Source: a virus. Taken from it: a stretch of DNA of 64,000 nucleotides. The translations under genes and the position numbers were made by a program. The DNA is taken from the IMG/VR virus record IMGVR_UViG_3300017593_000402, positions 1-64,000 of that record. One strand, 5' to 3'. The notes under the pieces are model-generated. The model saw only the letters and a list, made by a program, of their open reading frames with translations. It was not told the DNA's origin and ran no database searches. Positions 50,350-59,300 of the stretch are shown piece after piece; within the stretch, counting starts at the first letter, position 1; every line of letters starts with the position of its first letter.

Positions 50350-52242
50350 ATGATTACCGCTGTAACGTTTACGTCGGAAGATGTAGTCGCGTTTTTGAAC
50401 ACTACACTACCTTTTCACATTGAGGGCATTCCTTTAGTTGTAGTTGGACAGGATCAACGAGATCTTACCAAAGTCTTGAACTGTCGTACTTATGAAGGGG
50501 GAAAGACTTTTGGTAGGAAGTTACTTGCTGGATTAGAGAAGGTCGAAACGGAGTATTTTGTTTTTGTACACCCAAAGGCGGCTCTCTCTAATTTAGACTT
50601 CCTTGGTGAGGCTTTGAAAGTTCTTTCTTCCCCTGAAGTTGGTTTTGTAGTTCCTGGACTTCCTAAGGGTGTGGGACCACAGAGCTATAAGAGGAAAGAC
50701 AGAGGAGCATTAGCTCGGATTGCCCCTTGGTGTTTCGCGTTCAGAACAGAGGAGGCTATTACTCTGTTTGAGAAAGCTCTGAAGGTGTTTCAAGACGAGC
50801 GAATTGTTCAGCTTGTATGTTATGAGCTGATGAAGCAAGGTCGTTTTAGCTATGTACTCCCAATGTACACTTTGGATATGGAAGAGGATTTTAGTGATCT
50901 GAAACTTGACGCGAGGTTCAGAACTCAACCGTTGGAGCCAGTATTAATCTATCAATATCGCCGGTTGAAGGACATCCCCTCTACTGCGAAATCTTTGTTC
51001 AAGGATGTCATTGTTTGCACTCCTTTAGACGTTCCTGAAATTGATCAGGGAAAGTTGATTTTTGTTCTGAGAGAGGGTGAGGATTTTGCCGATATTTTTA
51101 CCCTTGAGCAATTGCAAAGGATGTGTGACAATCCTGATCCGTTTGTTTTCGCGTACCAATTTCCTGTACTACGGACTTGGTCGGATAATCGATATTTGAA
51201 AGATCAAGTTACTTGGGAAATTAGGGCTTTTGCTTCCTTTGAAAAGATTGCCCCGCGTATTTTGATTAATCCTTACTACGGGCAACAGCTTCCTTATGAA
51301 GGCCTACGCCCAGTTAATGTGCCCATTATCAAGAAGGTTAATGACTTACCCGACAATTGTTCTATTGCGAGACTTCGTACTCCTACCTTGACTATTGCAA
51401 CGATTATGAAGGACGAAATGAAAAACCTCCCCACGTATTTGGGCACTGCTCTTCCTTTTGCTCAACAGGTGATTTTGGTAGACACCGGTTCTCAAGATGA
51501 ATCTCTGTCTTTTGCAAAGCGCTTTGGAGCTGAGGTGTTAGAGACTAAATTAGATAAAGACTTCTCTAAAGCGCGGAATTTGTACTTACAGAGGGCGAAC
51601 GGCACTTGGCTCCTTCAACAGGACCTGGACGAAATTGTTGACTATAAGCAGATTTACGCAGTGATGTTGGAAACACCTGAGAATACAGACGCGGTCCAGC
51701 TTCAGGTGCACAATTTAACTCCGCAAGAGGGGACGGTCATCTATCAAGATGCCATTCGTTTGGTTAAGAACCCACGAACTTGGTACTACTCAAATCGGGT
51801 TCACGAGACGTTTGAACGCTGCGCTACTGAGGAGAACCGTGTTGTATCACGAGTTAATGATGTAGTGATTTACCACCTAGGATTTCTGTCCCCACGCATG
51901 AAAGAGAAACTCTCTTTTTATCGAGAGTTGATCAACATGCAGTTAGAGGAGGAACCGGAAAACCCCTTACCGTATTTTAATCTCGCGCTCGATCTGTTGA
52001 ACGAGTATGAAGAGCATCCTGAAAATTTGGACGTAGCGCTCAAACTCCTCCTTCAAGCAACTTCTCTCCATCCGAGTTTTGCCCTTGCACAGTACGAAGT
52101 TTCGAGAGTATATTGTCAAAAAGCACTCGAGGCAATTGAGAGGACCCTCGAAGTTGTGCCACCTCAACATCCTATGGTGAATGCTATTAAGAAGGTTTAC
52201 GGACCTTTGAAAGAGTACACCAAAAGGTATATTGTGAGATGA
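50350..52242 (+). CDS. GT2 glycosyltransferase with TPR tail, in the neck operon
   Basis: This 630-residue protein has a GT2 domain from about 343 (LTIATIMKDEMKNLPTYLG, VDTGSQDESLSFAKRFGA, DLDEIVD) and a C-terminal TPR-like helical region (PLPYFNLALDLLNEYEEHPE). The N-terminal 330 residues resemble a second, degenerate glycosyltransferase domain. The location among structural genes suggests it modifies a virion protein. Confidence 0.75.
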   Translation: MITAVTFTSEDVVAFLNTTLPFHIEGIPLVVVGQDQRDLTKVLNCRTYEGGKTFGRKLLAGLEKVETEYFVFVHPKAALSNLDFLGEALKVLSSPEVGFVVPGLPKGVGPQSYKRKDRGALARIAPWCFAFRTEEAITLFEKALKVFQDERIVQLVCYELMKQGRFSYVLPMYTLDMEEDFSDLKLDARFRTQPLEPVLIYQYRRLKDIPSTAKSLFKDVIVCTPLDVPEIDQGKLIFVLREGEDFADIFTLEQLQRMCDNPDPFVFAYQFPVLRTWSDNRYLKDQVTWEIRAFASFEKIAPRILINPYYGQQLPYEGLRPVNVPIIKKVNDLPDNCSIARLRTPTLTIATIMKDEMKNLPTYLGTALPFAQQVILVDTGSQDESLSFAKRFGAEVLETKLDKDFSKARNLYLQRANGTWLLQQDLDEIVDYKQIYAVMLETPENTDAVQLQVHNLTPQEGTVIYQDAIRLVKNPRTWYYSNRVHETFERCATEENRVVSRVNDVVIYHLGFLSPRMKEKLSFYRELINMQLEEEPENPLPYFNLALDLLNEYEEHPENLDVALKLLLQATSLHPSFALAQYEVSRVYCQKALEAIERTLEVVPPQHPMVNAIKKVYGPLKEYTKRYIVR

Positions 52243-52820
52243 CCAATCTCGTTGGCTTTCATTACAGACAGCGTGTTTACACGGTTCGTCGGTATACCAC
52301 TTGTGTTACAGTGGAGTTATCTTGCAAAAGAGGAGTTCCTACTGCTTTGAACATTTCGCAAATACATCCTGAAGCTACGTTGCGATTGACCTGGTTAGGA
52401 GATACACCGAGCGTGTTGTGCACGTTAGTCGGGGCCTCTGTAACTGAAACTCTTACTTTAACTAAGTTTAGCGCGTCTCTTACGTCAAATAAGTTTCCTG
52501 GGCTGGAGTACGTTACGTGTACTCAGGATGGTTCCCTTTCGATTTATACCACCGAAGAAGTTGGTCTTGACATAGGACAAGTCACCGGCGCGGTTTATAC
52601 TACTAGAAGGGCTATAGGAACGGATGAGTTTGGTCGTGTTACGTTAGTCTCTTCGAGTGTAATGGTGTGTTTACCCGGAGTTGAAATTCGCTCTGACGAT
52701 GTACTGATTGACCAAGAAACGAACGAGACTTTTTCTGTAGTAGAGGCACAGCAAGCTTTTGATCGAAGAGGTAGATTGCATCATTGGGAACTTGATGTTG
52801 TACGGATAAGAGAACGATGA
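52239..52820 (+). CDS. Putative head closure/neck protein
   Basis: This 193-residue beta-rich protein is not recognised directly. It lies between the connector/glycosyltransferase and a gp10-like gene and overlaps the latter by 4 bp, where head-closure proteins normally sit. Inference from position. Confidence 0.4.
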   Translation: MTNLVGFHYRQRVYTVRRYTTCVTVELSCKRGVPTALNISQIHPEATLRLTWLGDTPSVLCTLVGASVTETLTLTKFSASLTSNKFPGLEYVTCTQDGSLSIYTTEEVGLDIGQVTGAVYTTRRAIGTDEFGRVTLVSSSVMVCLPGVEIRSDDVLIDQETNETFSVVEAQQAFDRRGRLHHWELDVVRIRER

Positions 52821-53194
52821 GACTGTTAATTCGATTACCTTCTGTTTCGAAGATTTACGATGACCTTGAGAGAAGGAAGCAAAAGTCCATCGATGTGATA
52901 TTTGAGGAGGTTATTCGACTCGTTAGTGGTGAACCTCTTTCTAACGAGGAGTTACGCAGACGAGGACATCCTTACTCAAGGCGACGTCCTACTAACTTGT
53001 CCCCTTTGGTTCATATTCGTACTGGACGTTTAAAGGCTTCGATTCGTAAGAATCGCGACGGAATTGCTTTTGACACTGGTAAAGCACCCCATCTAAAATA
53101 TGTGACTAAAGGTACAAGGCGGATGATCCCTCGAGACTTTATTGCGGCTGCTCTCCAAAGGGCTTCAGATCGATTGAGGGAGATTTGGGAGTAG
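52817..53194 (+). CDS. HK97 gp10-like tail completion protein
   Basis: This 125-residue protein contains the family pattern HIRTGRLKASI, APHLKYVTKGTRRMIPRDFI. Such proteins link the neck with the tail. Confidence 0.75.
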   Translation: MRLLIRLPSVSKIYDDLERRKQKSIDVIFEEVIRLVSGEPLSNEELRRRGHPYSRRRPTNLSPLVHIRTGRLKASIRKNRDGIAFDTGKAPHLKYVTKGTRRMIPRDFIAAALQRASDRLREIWE

Positions 53195-53200
53195 GATAGT

Positions 53201-53629
53201 ATGATTTATTTGCACGAAGTTCAGTCGGATTTGAGTAGTAAGATTGAGTCCGTTTTGACGGATTTGGATCAAACGTATAATTTGGGGTTGATTAGAGCTC
53301 CGGTGATAGTTTCCTCCTTACCAGAGGATCGCGTTACTCCTTCTACTTACTTGAAAATGGAAGAGGTTTCAAGTCAAGAGAAGGTTTTCTTTCGGTGTAC
53401 TGGAACGTTACTCGTTGAGTTATCTTTTGAGATAGGTGAAGATGTGGCTTCGAGCCTGATCCGGAAGTTAGGTAATAAGTTGCAAGATCAATTGGAGCGA
53501 AGAAATAATACTACCCATACCTACTATTCAGGTAGTGTTAAAAGAGTCACGTGGTCTCTTCCTAAGGAAGAGATGGTTAGAACAATTAAAGTTGAGTTCG
53601 AGGTACAAGGCATTGAGCAACCAATCTAG
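53201..53629 (+). CDS. Tail terminator-like protein
   Basis: This 142-residue alpha/beta protein in the place of the tail terminator, between gp10-like and tail tube genes. Pattern fits (amphipathic N-terminal helix, then strands), but there is no diagnostic motif. Confidence 0.5.
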   Translation: MIYLHEVQSDLSSKIESVLTDLDQTYNLGLIRAPVIVSSLPEDRVTPSTYLKMEEVSSQEKVFFRCTGTLLVELSFEIGEDVASSLIRKLGNKLQDQLERRNNTTHTYYSGSVKRVTWSLPKEEMVRTIKVEFEVQGIEQPI

Positions 53630-53849
53630 TGCTTGGAAGTGCTCAAGTTGTGGGGCCGTCCTAGGTTACCTGGATGGTACAGACATCTTGCGTATCAAGT
53701 ATAAGGACTTATACTTTTACGTAAATGTTATAAGAGGAGCTTCGTTGATAAAGTGTTTGTGTCGTAAGTGTGGTAAAGTTAATGAAGTTATGGCGAAAGC
53801 GATGAAGATGAGTGAACCTGCTGTGATCGAACTGGAGAAGTACTTGTAG
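53613..53849 (+). CDS. Com-like zinc-finger protein
   Basis: This 78-residue protein has WKCSSCGAVLGYLDGTDILRI and CRKCGK, giving a four-cysteine ribbon similar to Mu Com, a translation activator. TTG 53613 overlaps the previous gene by 17 bp; GAGGT lies 12 nt upstream. It precedes the intron-split tail tube gene. Confidence 0.5.
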   Translation: MSNQSSAWKCSSCGAVLGYLDGTDILRIKYKDLYFYVNVIRGASLIKCLCRKCGKVNEVMAKAMKMSEPAVIELEKYL

Positions 53850-53900
53850 TGAGTTAGGTTGTTGAGGTACACACTTAATTTGAGGAGGTGAGAATTGTAA

Positions 53901-53945
53901 ATGAACACACCAACTTATAACACCAAAAGATTGAGTTTCGGGCCT
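53901..53945 (+). CDS. Major tail tube protein, exon 1
   Basis: Exon 1 encodes 15 residues (MNTPTYNTKRLSFGP) after GAGGAGG. Unspliced reading ends at TGA one codon later. Joined to exon 2 at 55135 it gives a 182-residue protein that continues GVLYIGSAGQ. The U at 53945 is the splice-site U pairing with G in P1. Confidence 0.88.
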
Positions 53946-55134
53946 AAGTGACACTGGGCCCGTAAAACCTCTGCTGATCAACGGGGAAACACAATGGTAT
54001 CCACTCAGCTAAATGAGATTTTAGATGGATTAATTTTCAGTGATGGGCATATTGCTTATTGTAAGGCTGGTGACTATAGGTTCGAGTTGGGGACGACCAA
54101 GCGTTTGTACGCAGAGCAAGTTTGTAACCTTCTTCGTCCTGTTATTTCCTGTTCTATTAGAGAACAAGTACGTATTGGATTTGGGAAGAAATTTATCTCT
54201 TACAGAGTTGTTGGATATAAAGCTCCTGTTATGAAGAATCTTCACTATCGTTGGTATGATGATAAAAAGAAAAAGCTTCCCAAAGATTTTAGATGGACGC
54301 CTACTACTTTGAACGTTGCTTATTGTGGTGATGGTACTGTTATTGAGAATAGCCCGACTATGTGCTTAAATAGTTGGGCGGTTCCCGAGGTGAAAGAGAT
54401 AGTTAGGTGCTTTGAAGAGTTGGGCTTGTATGGGACGGTTGTCCAAACCCCAACAGGACCGATTTTTAGGTTACATCAAGATTGTGCCCTAGATTTCTTC
54501 GAGTACATAGGAGACCCACTAATTCCGTTTCACTCTTATAAGTGGATTACCGTTGTCAACCCCCAGCAAGCAGTTCGCGCGACTCTGTGGGACGATGACC
54601 TAGCTCAAAAGGTTGCGAGGTGTATTAAGAAGATTATGATTTTACGCGTTTGGGGAGGTTCGAAGGAACGGCGGTACTTGTCGTACTTTCCTGAGTTAGT
54701 CGTAATGGTTAATGATAAAGACGTTAAAGATGCCCTTCAGAGAATCAGAACTTCAAGGAAGAAAGGTGAGGTTGTAGTTAGAGGTCGACAAGCGAAACGT
54801 GTTTTAGAAAGGGTCCATTTGTTTCTTCCGGACGATAAACGAATGTTAGCTACAATTGCGTTAGCTTTGCCTCTTGGGCGGAGGAAGAAAGATTTGAAGG
54901 AAGTTCTATATCAGTTTTTCTGGACGAAATTTAATGAATTAAATCCGCCCGAGAGAAGACGGGGACCCAAAAGAGAGTTGAATAGCGAACTGCGGCTGCA
55001 GAGACTGAGCGTAGAGGACACTAACCTCTTTCAGGATCTGGTTAGTGTATACGACAGTCCGACCCCTACGGTGACGTAGGGAAGTAGTTGTACTACTTGC
55101 CCGAAAGGGTCAAGAAAAATAACAGGTTAAAGCG
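53946..55134 (+). ncRNA. Group I intron (about 1189 nt) in the tail tube gene
   Basis: It is a self-splicing ribozyme. P1: exon GGGCCT (53940-53945) pairs with GGGCCC (53956-53961), with a U-G pair at the cut. P10: ACACT (53951-53955) pairs with exon-2 GGTGT (55135-55139). The AACGGGGAAAC stretch near 53980 is like that of T-even introns. Near the 3' end come P7 GACTG/CAGTC (55003-55007, 55055-55059), P8 with 9-bp arms (55018-55026, 55040-55048), P9 CCCTACG-GTGA-CGTAGGG (55064-55081), a further 7-bp hairpin, and CCC-GAAA-GGG. The last intron base is G55134. Confidence 0.92.
53994..55079 (+). CDS. LAGLIDADG homing endonuclease inside the intron
   Basis: This 361-residue protein has a first LAGLIDADG motif LDGLIFSDGHI (9-19) and a second, weaker one near LNVAYCGDGTV, with HYRWYDDKKKKLP between them. 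A C-terminal 150-residue region is rich in Arg and Lys. It drives intron homing by cutting intronless alleles. Its last 25 codons overlap the P7-P3-P8-P9 core of the ribozyme, and its start overlaps the P4-P5 region. Confidence 0.85.
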   Translation: MVSTQLNEILDGLIFSDGHIAYCKAGDYRFELGTTKRLYAEQVCNLLRPVISCSIREQVRIGFGKKFISYRVVGYKAPVMKNLHYRWYDDKKKKLPKDFRWTPTTLNVAYCGDGTVIENSPTMCLNSWAVPEVKEIVRCFEELGLYGTVVQTPTGPIFRLHQDCALDFFEYIGDPLIPFHSYKWITVVNPQQAVRATLWDDDLAQKVARCIKKIMILRVWGGSKERRYLSYFPELVVMVNDKDVKDALQRIRTSRKKGEVVVRGRQAKRVLERVHLFLPDDKRMLATIALALPLGRRKKDLKEVLYQFFWTKFNELNPPERRRGPKRELNSELRLQRLSVEDTNLFQDLVSVYDSPTPTVT

Positions 55135-55638
55135 GGTGTGCTTTATATTGGAAGCGCCGGCCAAACACCTACTATTGATATAGGCGCTGTTAAGACTGGA
55201 GCAACTCTAACATTTACTCGAGATAAACTCGAGGTTAAACAGGGTTCTCCCGAGAAGTTGATCAAACAGTGGGTTGTTACTGAGACAGTTAAACTAGATG
55301 TTGTTGGTCATGAATGGAATCTTGAGAATTTGAGGTATGCTATTGGTTGTGGTATCATTCAAACTTCGGGAAATGAGAAGACGATGGATTTCGGCGGAGA
55401 TATGGAAGTTACTGAAGCGTCGCTGAAGTTCGTTCACCAGATGCCTGCTGGAGGAACTGTGGAAATTGATATTTGGAGAGCTCAGTCCGCAGGAGAACTC
55501 TCGATCGAGTTTGGGAACGATCCACACGAATTCCCTTACTCGTTCGTTGCTCTGGATGCCGATACTGCTTGGGATGGCACTACCTTGGATGAGAGGGGAA
55601 GGTTGTGCCGAATTAGGTTAATCGGTGACTTCTCCTAA
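55135..55638 (+). CDS. Major tail tube protein, exon 2
   Basis: Exon 2 encodes GVLYIGSAGQTPTIDIGAV through DFS (167 residues). There is no start codon and no ribosome binding site at its beginning; GTG 55138 lies inside an exon codon run. Its beta-sandwich pattern (ATLTFTRDKLEVKQGSP, VVTETVKLDVVGHEWNL) is that of siphovirus tail tube proteins. Confidence 0.85.
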   Translation, partial: GVLYIGSAGQTPTIDIGAVKTGATLTFTRDKLEVKQGSPEKLIKQWVVTETVKLDVVGHEWNLENLRYAIGCGIIQTSGNEKTMDFGGDMEVTEASLKFVHQMPAGGTVEIDIWRAQSAGELSIEFGNDPHEFPYSFVALDADTAWDGTTLDERGRLCRIRLIGDFS

Positions 55639-55691
55639 TTTTAGGTTAACTTAGTTAGTACAATTTAGACGCCCCAGGAGGTGCATTTATT

Positions 55692-56090
55692 ATGAAAGCT
55701 TTTGAAGAGTACATTGAAGGAGCTCGTGAAGTTACCTTAAGCAATGGGAACACGGTTGAGATTCCTCCGCTTACTTGGGGGAAGGAACTTAGGCTCTACA
55801 ACATTCTAACTAAGGTCTTTTCTAAGCTTTCCGTTAGTACTGATGCAGAAGGCAATCCTCAGTTCGATGAGTCCCAAGTCTACGCGTTCATGACCGCCTT
55901 TGCTAATGACGTGTCTGAGATTGCATCGATTATTTTCAACAAAGACAAGAAGTGGGTTGAAAATAATCTGACCTCAAAGGATATGGTAGAGTTTATCGTC
56001 CCTTTGTCGCTTCACATTTTCGGAAAGCTAAATCTCGGACTAACCAACGCGGTAACGAAGTTGGCAGAAGAGGCGGGGGAGACCCCATAG
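55692..56090 (+). CDS. Tail assembly chaperone, short form
   Basis: This 132-residue protein sits between tail tube and tape measure genes, where two chaperone forms are normal. LTWGKELRLYNILTKVF and FIVPLSLHIFGKLNLG fit. It starts at ATG 55692 after AGGAGG. Its end contains a GGGGG run used for -1 slippage. Confidence 0.75.
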   Translation: MKAFEEYIEGAREVTLSNGNTVEIPPLTWGKELRLYNILTKVFSKLSVSTDAEGNPQFDESQVYAFMTAFANDVSEIASIIFNKDKKWVENNLTSKDMVEFIVPLSLHIFGKLNLGLTNAVTKLAEEAGETP

Positions 56091-56353
56091 AGAAGACCAT
56101 AGCGCAGGTAGTCGACTTCTTGTGCTCTCAGTATGGATGGACTCCTGACCAGGTTTTCGCCTTGACAAGGCCCACGATTGAGGGTTTACTAGAAGAAGCG
56201 AGAGAACGACTCCACGCTCAGTATCGTTTCTATGCTTCTCTAGTAGGCGCAGAACTTCGTGATGATTACGTTCGGCCAGATAGTGATGATCCACGTACCT
56301 TGTTGAAGAAAGTGCGAGATATTGGAGTCGATTTTGAGGTGGTTGGTGGGTAA
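56079..56353 (+). CDS. Tail assembly chaperone, frameshift extension
   Basis: The -1 frame is open from before 56042 through the short-form stop and encodes IEKTIAQVVDFLCSQYGW, then TPDQVFALTRPTIEGLLEE, to 56353. No ribosome binding site precedes an ATG here. A G-run at 56075-56079, 9 nt before the stop, is the likely slip site. The fused protein would be about 220 residues, the GGT-type arrangement of lambda G/GT. Confidence 0.7.
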
Positions 56354-56358
56354 AGAAT

Positions 56359-59300
56359 ATGGCCGAAGAGTATATAGTAGAAATAGGTGTTGAGAATAAG
56401 GAGGAGTTAGAAAAACTCCGTACCCAAGTCGCGAAAACCGCTGAGTCTGTCCAAACCCTTTCTGAAACTGTACGTAAGCTCGCTGAAAGTCAACGACAAT
56501 TAGTTGAGTCGATTCGTAATACCGCCCGGAGTACCCAAGCTTCTGTTAAGTCCACCCAAAGTGCTTCGAAGGCCACTTCACAGTACGCCTCCTCTGTTCT
56601 CACGTTAAGGACTGCGTTTATTGCTATTGCCTCTGCAGCTGGGTTGGTAACTGCAGCGATTAACTCTAAAAAGATCTCGATGAGCTTAGCGAATAAGTTG
56701 TACGTACTTTATACGCGCTCAGCCCAAAGCGCTGCTCGAGCAGTCACCTCATTTGCAGTACAGCATCGCTTCCTTGGTACCGTTTTGACGCAAACCGTTC
56801 ATATACTTTCCACTACAACTTCTGCTTGGATTACTTGGGCAAAAGGATCAATCCCTGCTACTGCCGCAATGAAACAGTCTTTAAATTCTGTGCGAGATGC
56901 GCTCAGAGTGTTGTTCACCGAGTTTCGCAGGGGACCTTTTACTTGGATAGCTTCTCAGTTTACGCACGTTGCAGAAGTTGGTAAGTCTGCGTTCGTTTCT
57001 ATTGCTGTTTATGCTGTAAGGGCAGCTACTAGGTTAGTTGAGTTCTTGACTCCTGCTGTTGCTACGGTAACGCGCTTGTTTTTGAAGTTGAGCGATTCTC
57101 TTACTCCAGTAAGGGAAGCTCTTTCTCGTCTGTTTGTTAGACTGAGAATTCCAGACGCCTTTACTAAGCTAACCGAAGTTTTTACCAGGCTTAAAGTGAT
57201 AATCGTTGATGTCGCGGATGTTATCTCTACTAAGTTTGTGTCTGGACTTCGTGTCGTAGCCGACCTCTGGAAAGGCTTACTCCGACTTGCTTATTCCCTA
57301 CGTGATCGTGTAGCCCAGATCGGGAGTGTGGTGAAGTCTAAGTTAGCCGGCAAGATAGGACTGACCGCTAGTTTTGCGTTTTTAGGTACTGTATTGGATA
57401 AGGTGCGAGACAAGATCTTGCAGCTCGGGGCTCGTATTAACGAATCCCTAGGTGGTGAGGCCGTTTCTATAGGCGCGAAGTTATCTAAACCTTTTGTGGC
57501 GATGATGGGGAGTTTGACCATTCTTTCCGGGAAACTGTTGCGTTTCTTTCCCTTGACTAAGAAGTTAGGCTCTACACTAACTACGTTGGGGTACTCCCTC
57601 GCTTCTGTGTCCTCGTTTTCGCGGTCGTGGTCTATGGTAATGTCCCATTTGGATAAGACATTACCTGGAGTCAACGACCGATTACGCAGAGTTACTCGCG
57701 GTTTCTCAGAGTTGACCGGTAAGATTAACATACAAACGGCCGCGCTTCCTAGATTGATCAAGGCACTTGGGGAAGTCACCTTTCACTACCTTATGATATT
57801 CAAGTTTAATGTTAGTCTAGCTCACGGATTCGAGCTCTTGGGTGAGAAGCTCTCTTACTTTGGTGAAGCCATGCTCGAGCACTTCTCCGAATCGTATAGA
57901 GTCAGTTCTGAGATGATTCGCACGCAGGTTGATTTGAACCGAGCGGTTCGGAGGTATGCTGAGTTGACCGGCGATGCTTCTATGAGTGCAAAAGATTGGC
58001 TCCAGTGGTCCGACAGACTTGCTCTTTCTGCAGGTAAAAACGTTTCAGAGATGCGCCGGGTTACCGGTGCTCTGTTGGATTTTGCGGCTTTGTATAAGTT
58101 GAACCAAAAGGAGACGAAGCGATTCATTTCTTTGATGACAGACGTTTCGAGTTTCTTGGGCAAAGATGTGTTCGAGACCTTGCAACATGTCCACGGTGCG
58201 TTGGCTGGGTTAACTAATTCAGCCATGATTTTGGGCATTAACATAGACCACCTCAGAGAGAAGACTAAGTTTTACGAAGAACAACTCCGGAAAGAAGGCA
58301 CCGAAACTGGAAAGTCCGTCAAACAAAAAGCGAGGATGCTCGCTCTTATACAGGAGTTGAGTTACTTACAGGGTGTTAACAATAGGTTGATGGAAACAGG
58401 GTATGGTATTCTGAGACGTTATCGCGTTTCTCAAGAACTTCTCGCGGCCCAAACTGGAAATTATGTAACTCCTATTTTGAATGCTTATTACAAAATTTTG
58501 ACCCGAATTAACGAGGTCATGGCTCAGCCCGGGATTGGAGGTTTTATCACTACGATGAAGGCCGCTGGTGCCGCCTCACTTGATTTGCTAGGACGTTTTG
58601 TAAAACTCGGAGCGCAGTTGTTTGTATTGATTGAGACTGTACATTTAGTTGAAAAGGCGTTAACAGCACTAAACGCAGCCTTTGACGTCTTTGGGATGAC
58701 TCAGAGAACAGCTCTTGCTCCTCTATTCGTGATGAGAGATGGTATGGTCAAAACTAGTTTTACTGCCTCGTCACTAAGCAAAGTTCTCAAGAGGTTAAGC
58801 GTTTACATTGGTACTACCTTTGTAAACTTCTTCAAAAACGGTGCCAAGGCTGTTAAAGGCCTTGTTGTAGAGTTAAGAACTGCGATCTCCACATTAATGG
58901 CGACTAAAGTTCCCAAGGCCATTTTTGGCCCAGCTCTAGCATCTGCTATGGTTCCAGAAAGGGGTGTGATTAGGAAAGCTCTGGCTGCTAGTAAGTTGAT
59001 GCAAGCGACTTTTATGGCCGAAGGGTTGGTGCTGGCGAAGAAGGTAACTCCTATGGTACAGAAGCACGCTAAACAGGTTCGAGATTTGTACTTAATTACT
59101 CATGACGTCGCCGGAGCTCAACGGGAGTGGGCTAATACCATAATTACGTTTACTGGGGCGGCCGGGGGTTTGTCTAAAGTATGGTACACTTTCTTAGGTG
59201 TCGTTACAAAAGTTAAAGGTGCCGTGTTAAAACTCATTAACATATTCAAAGGCTTTGCCAAGATTTTTGGGATTATTTTGATCGTCATTCCCGCGGTGTA

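Noticed and set aside
55138-55638. Tail tube protein starting at GTG 55138
   Set aside because: No ribosome binding site; the spliced reading with exon 1 gives a complete protein and agrees with P1 and P10 pairing.
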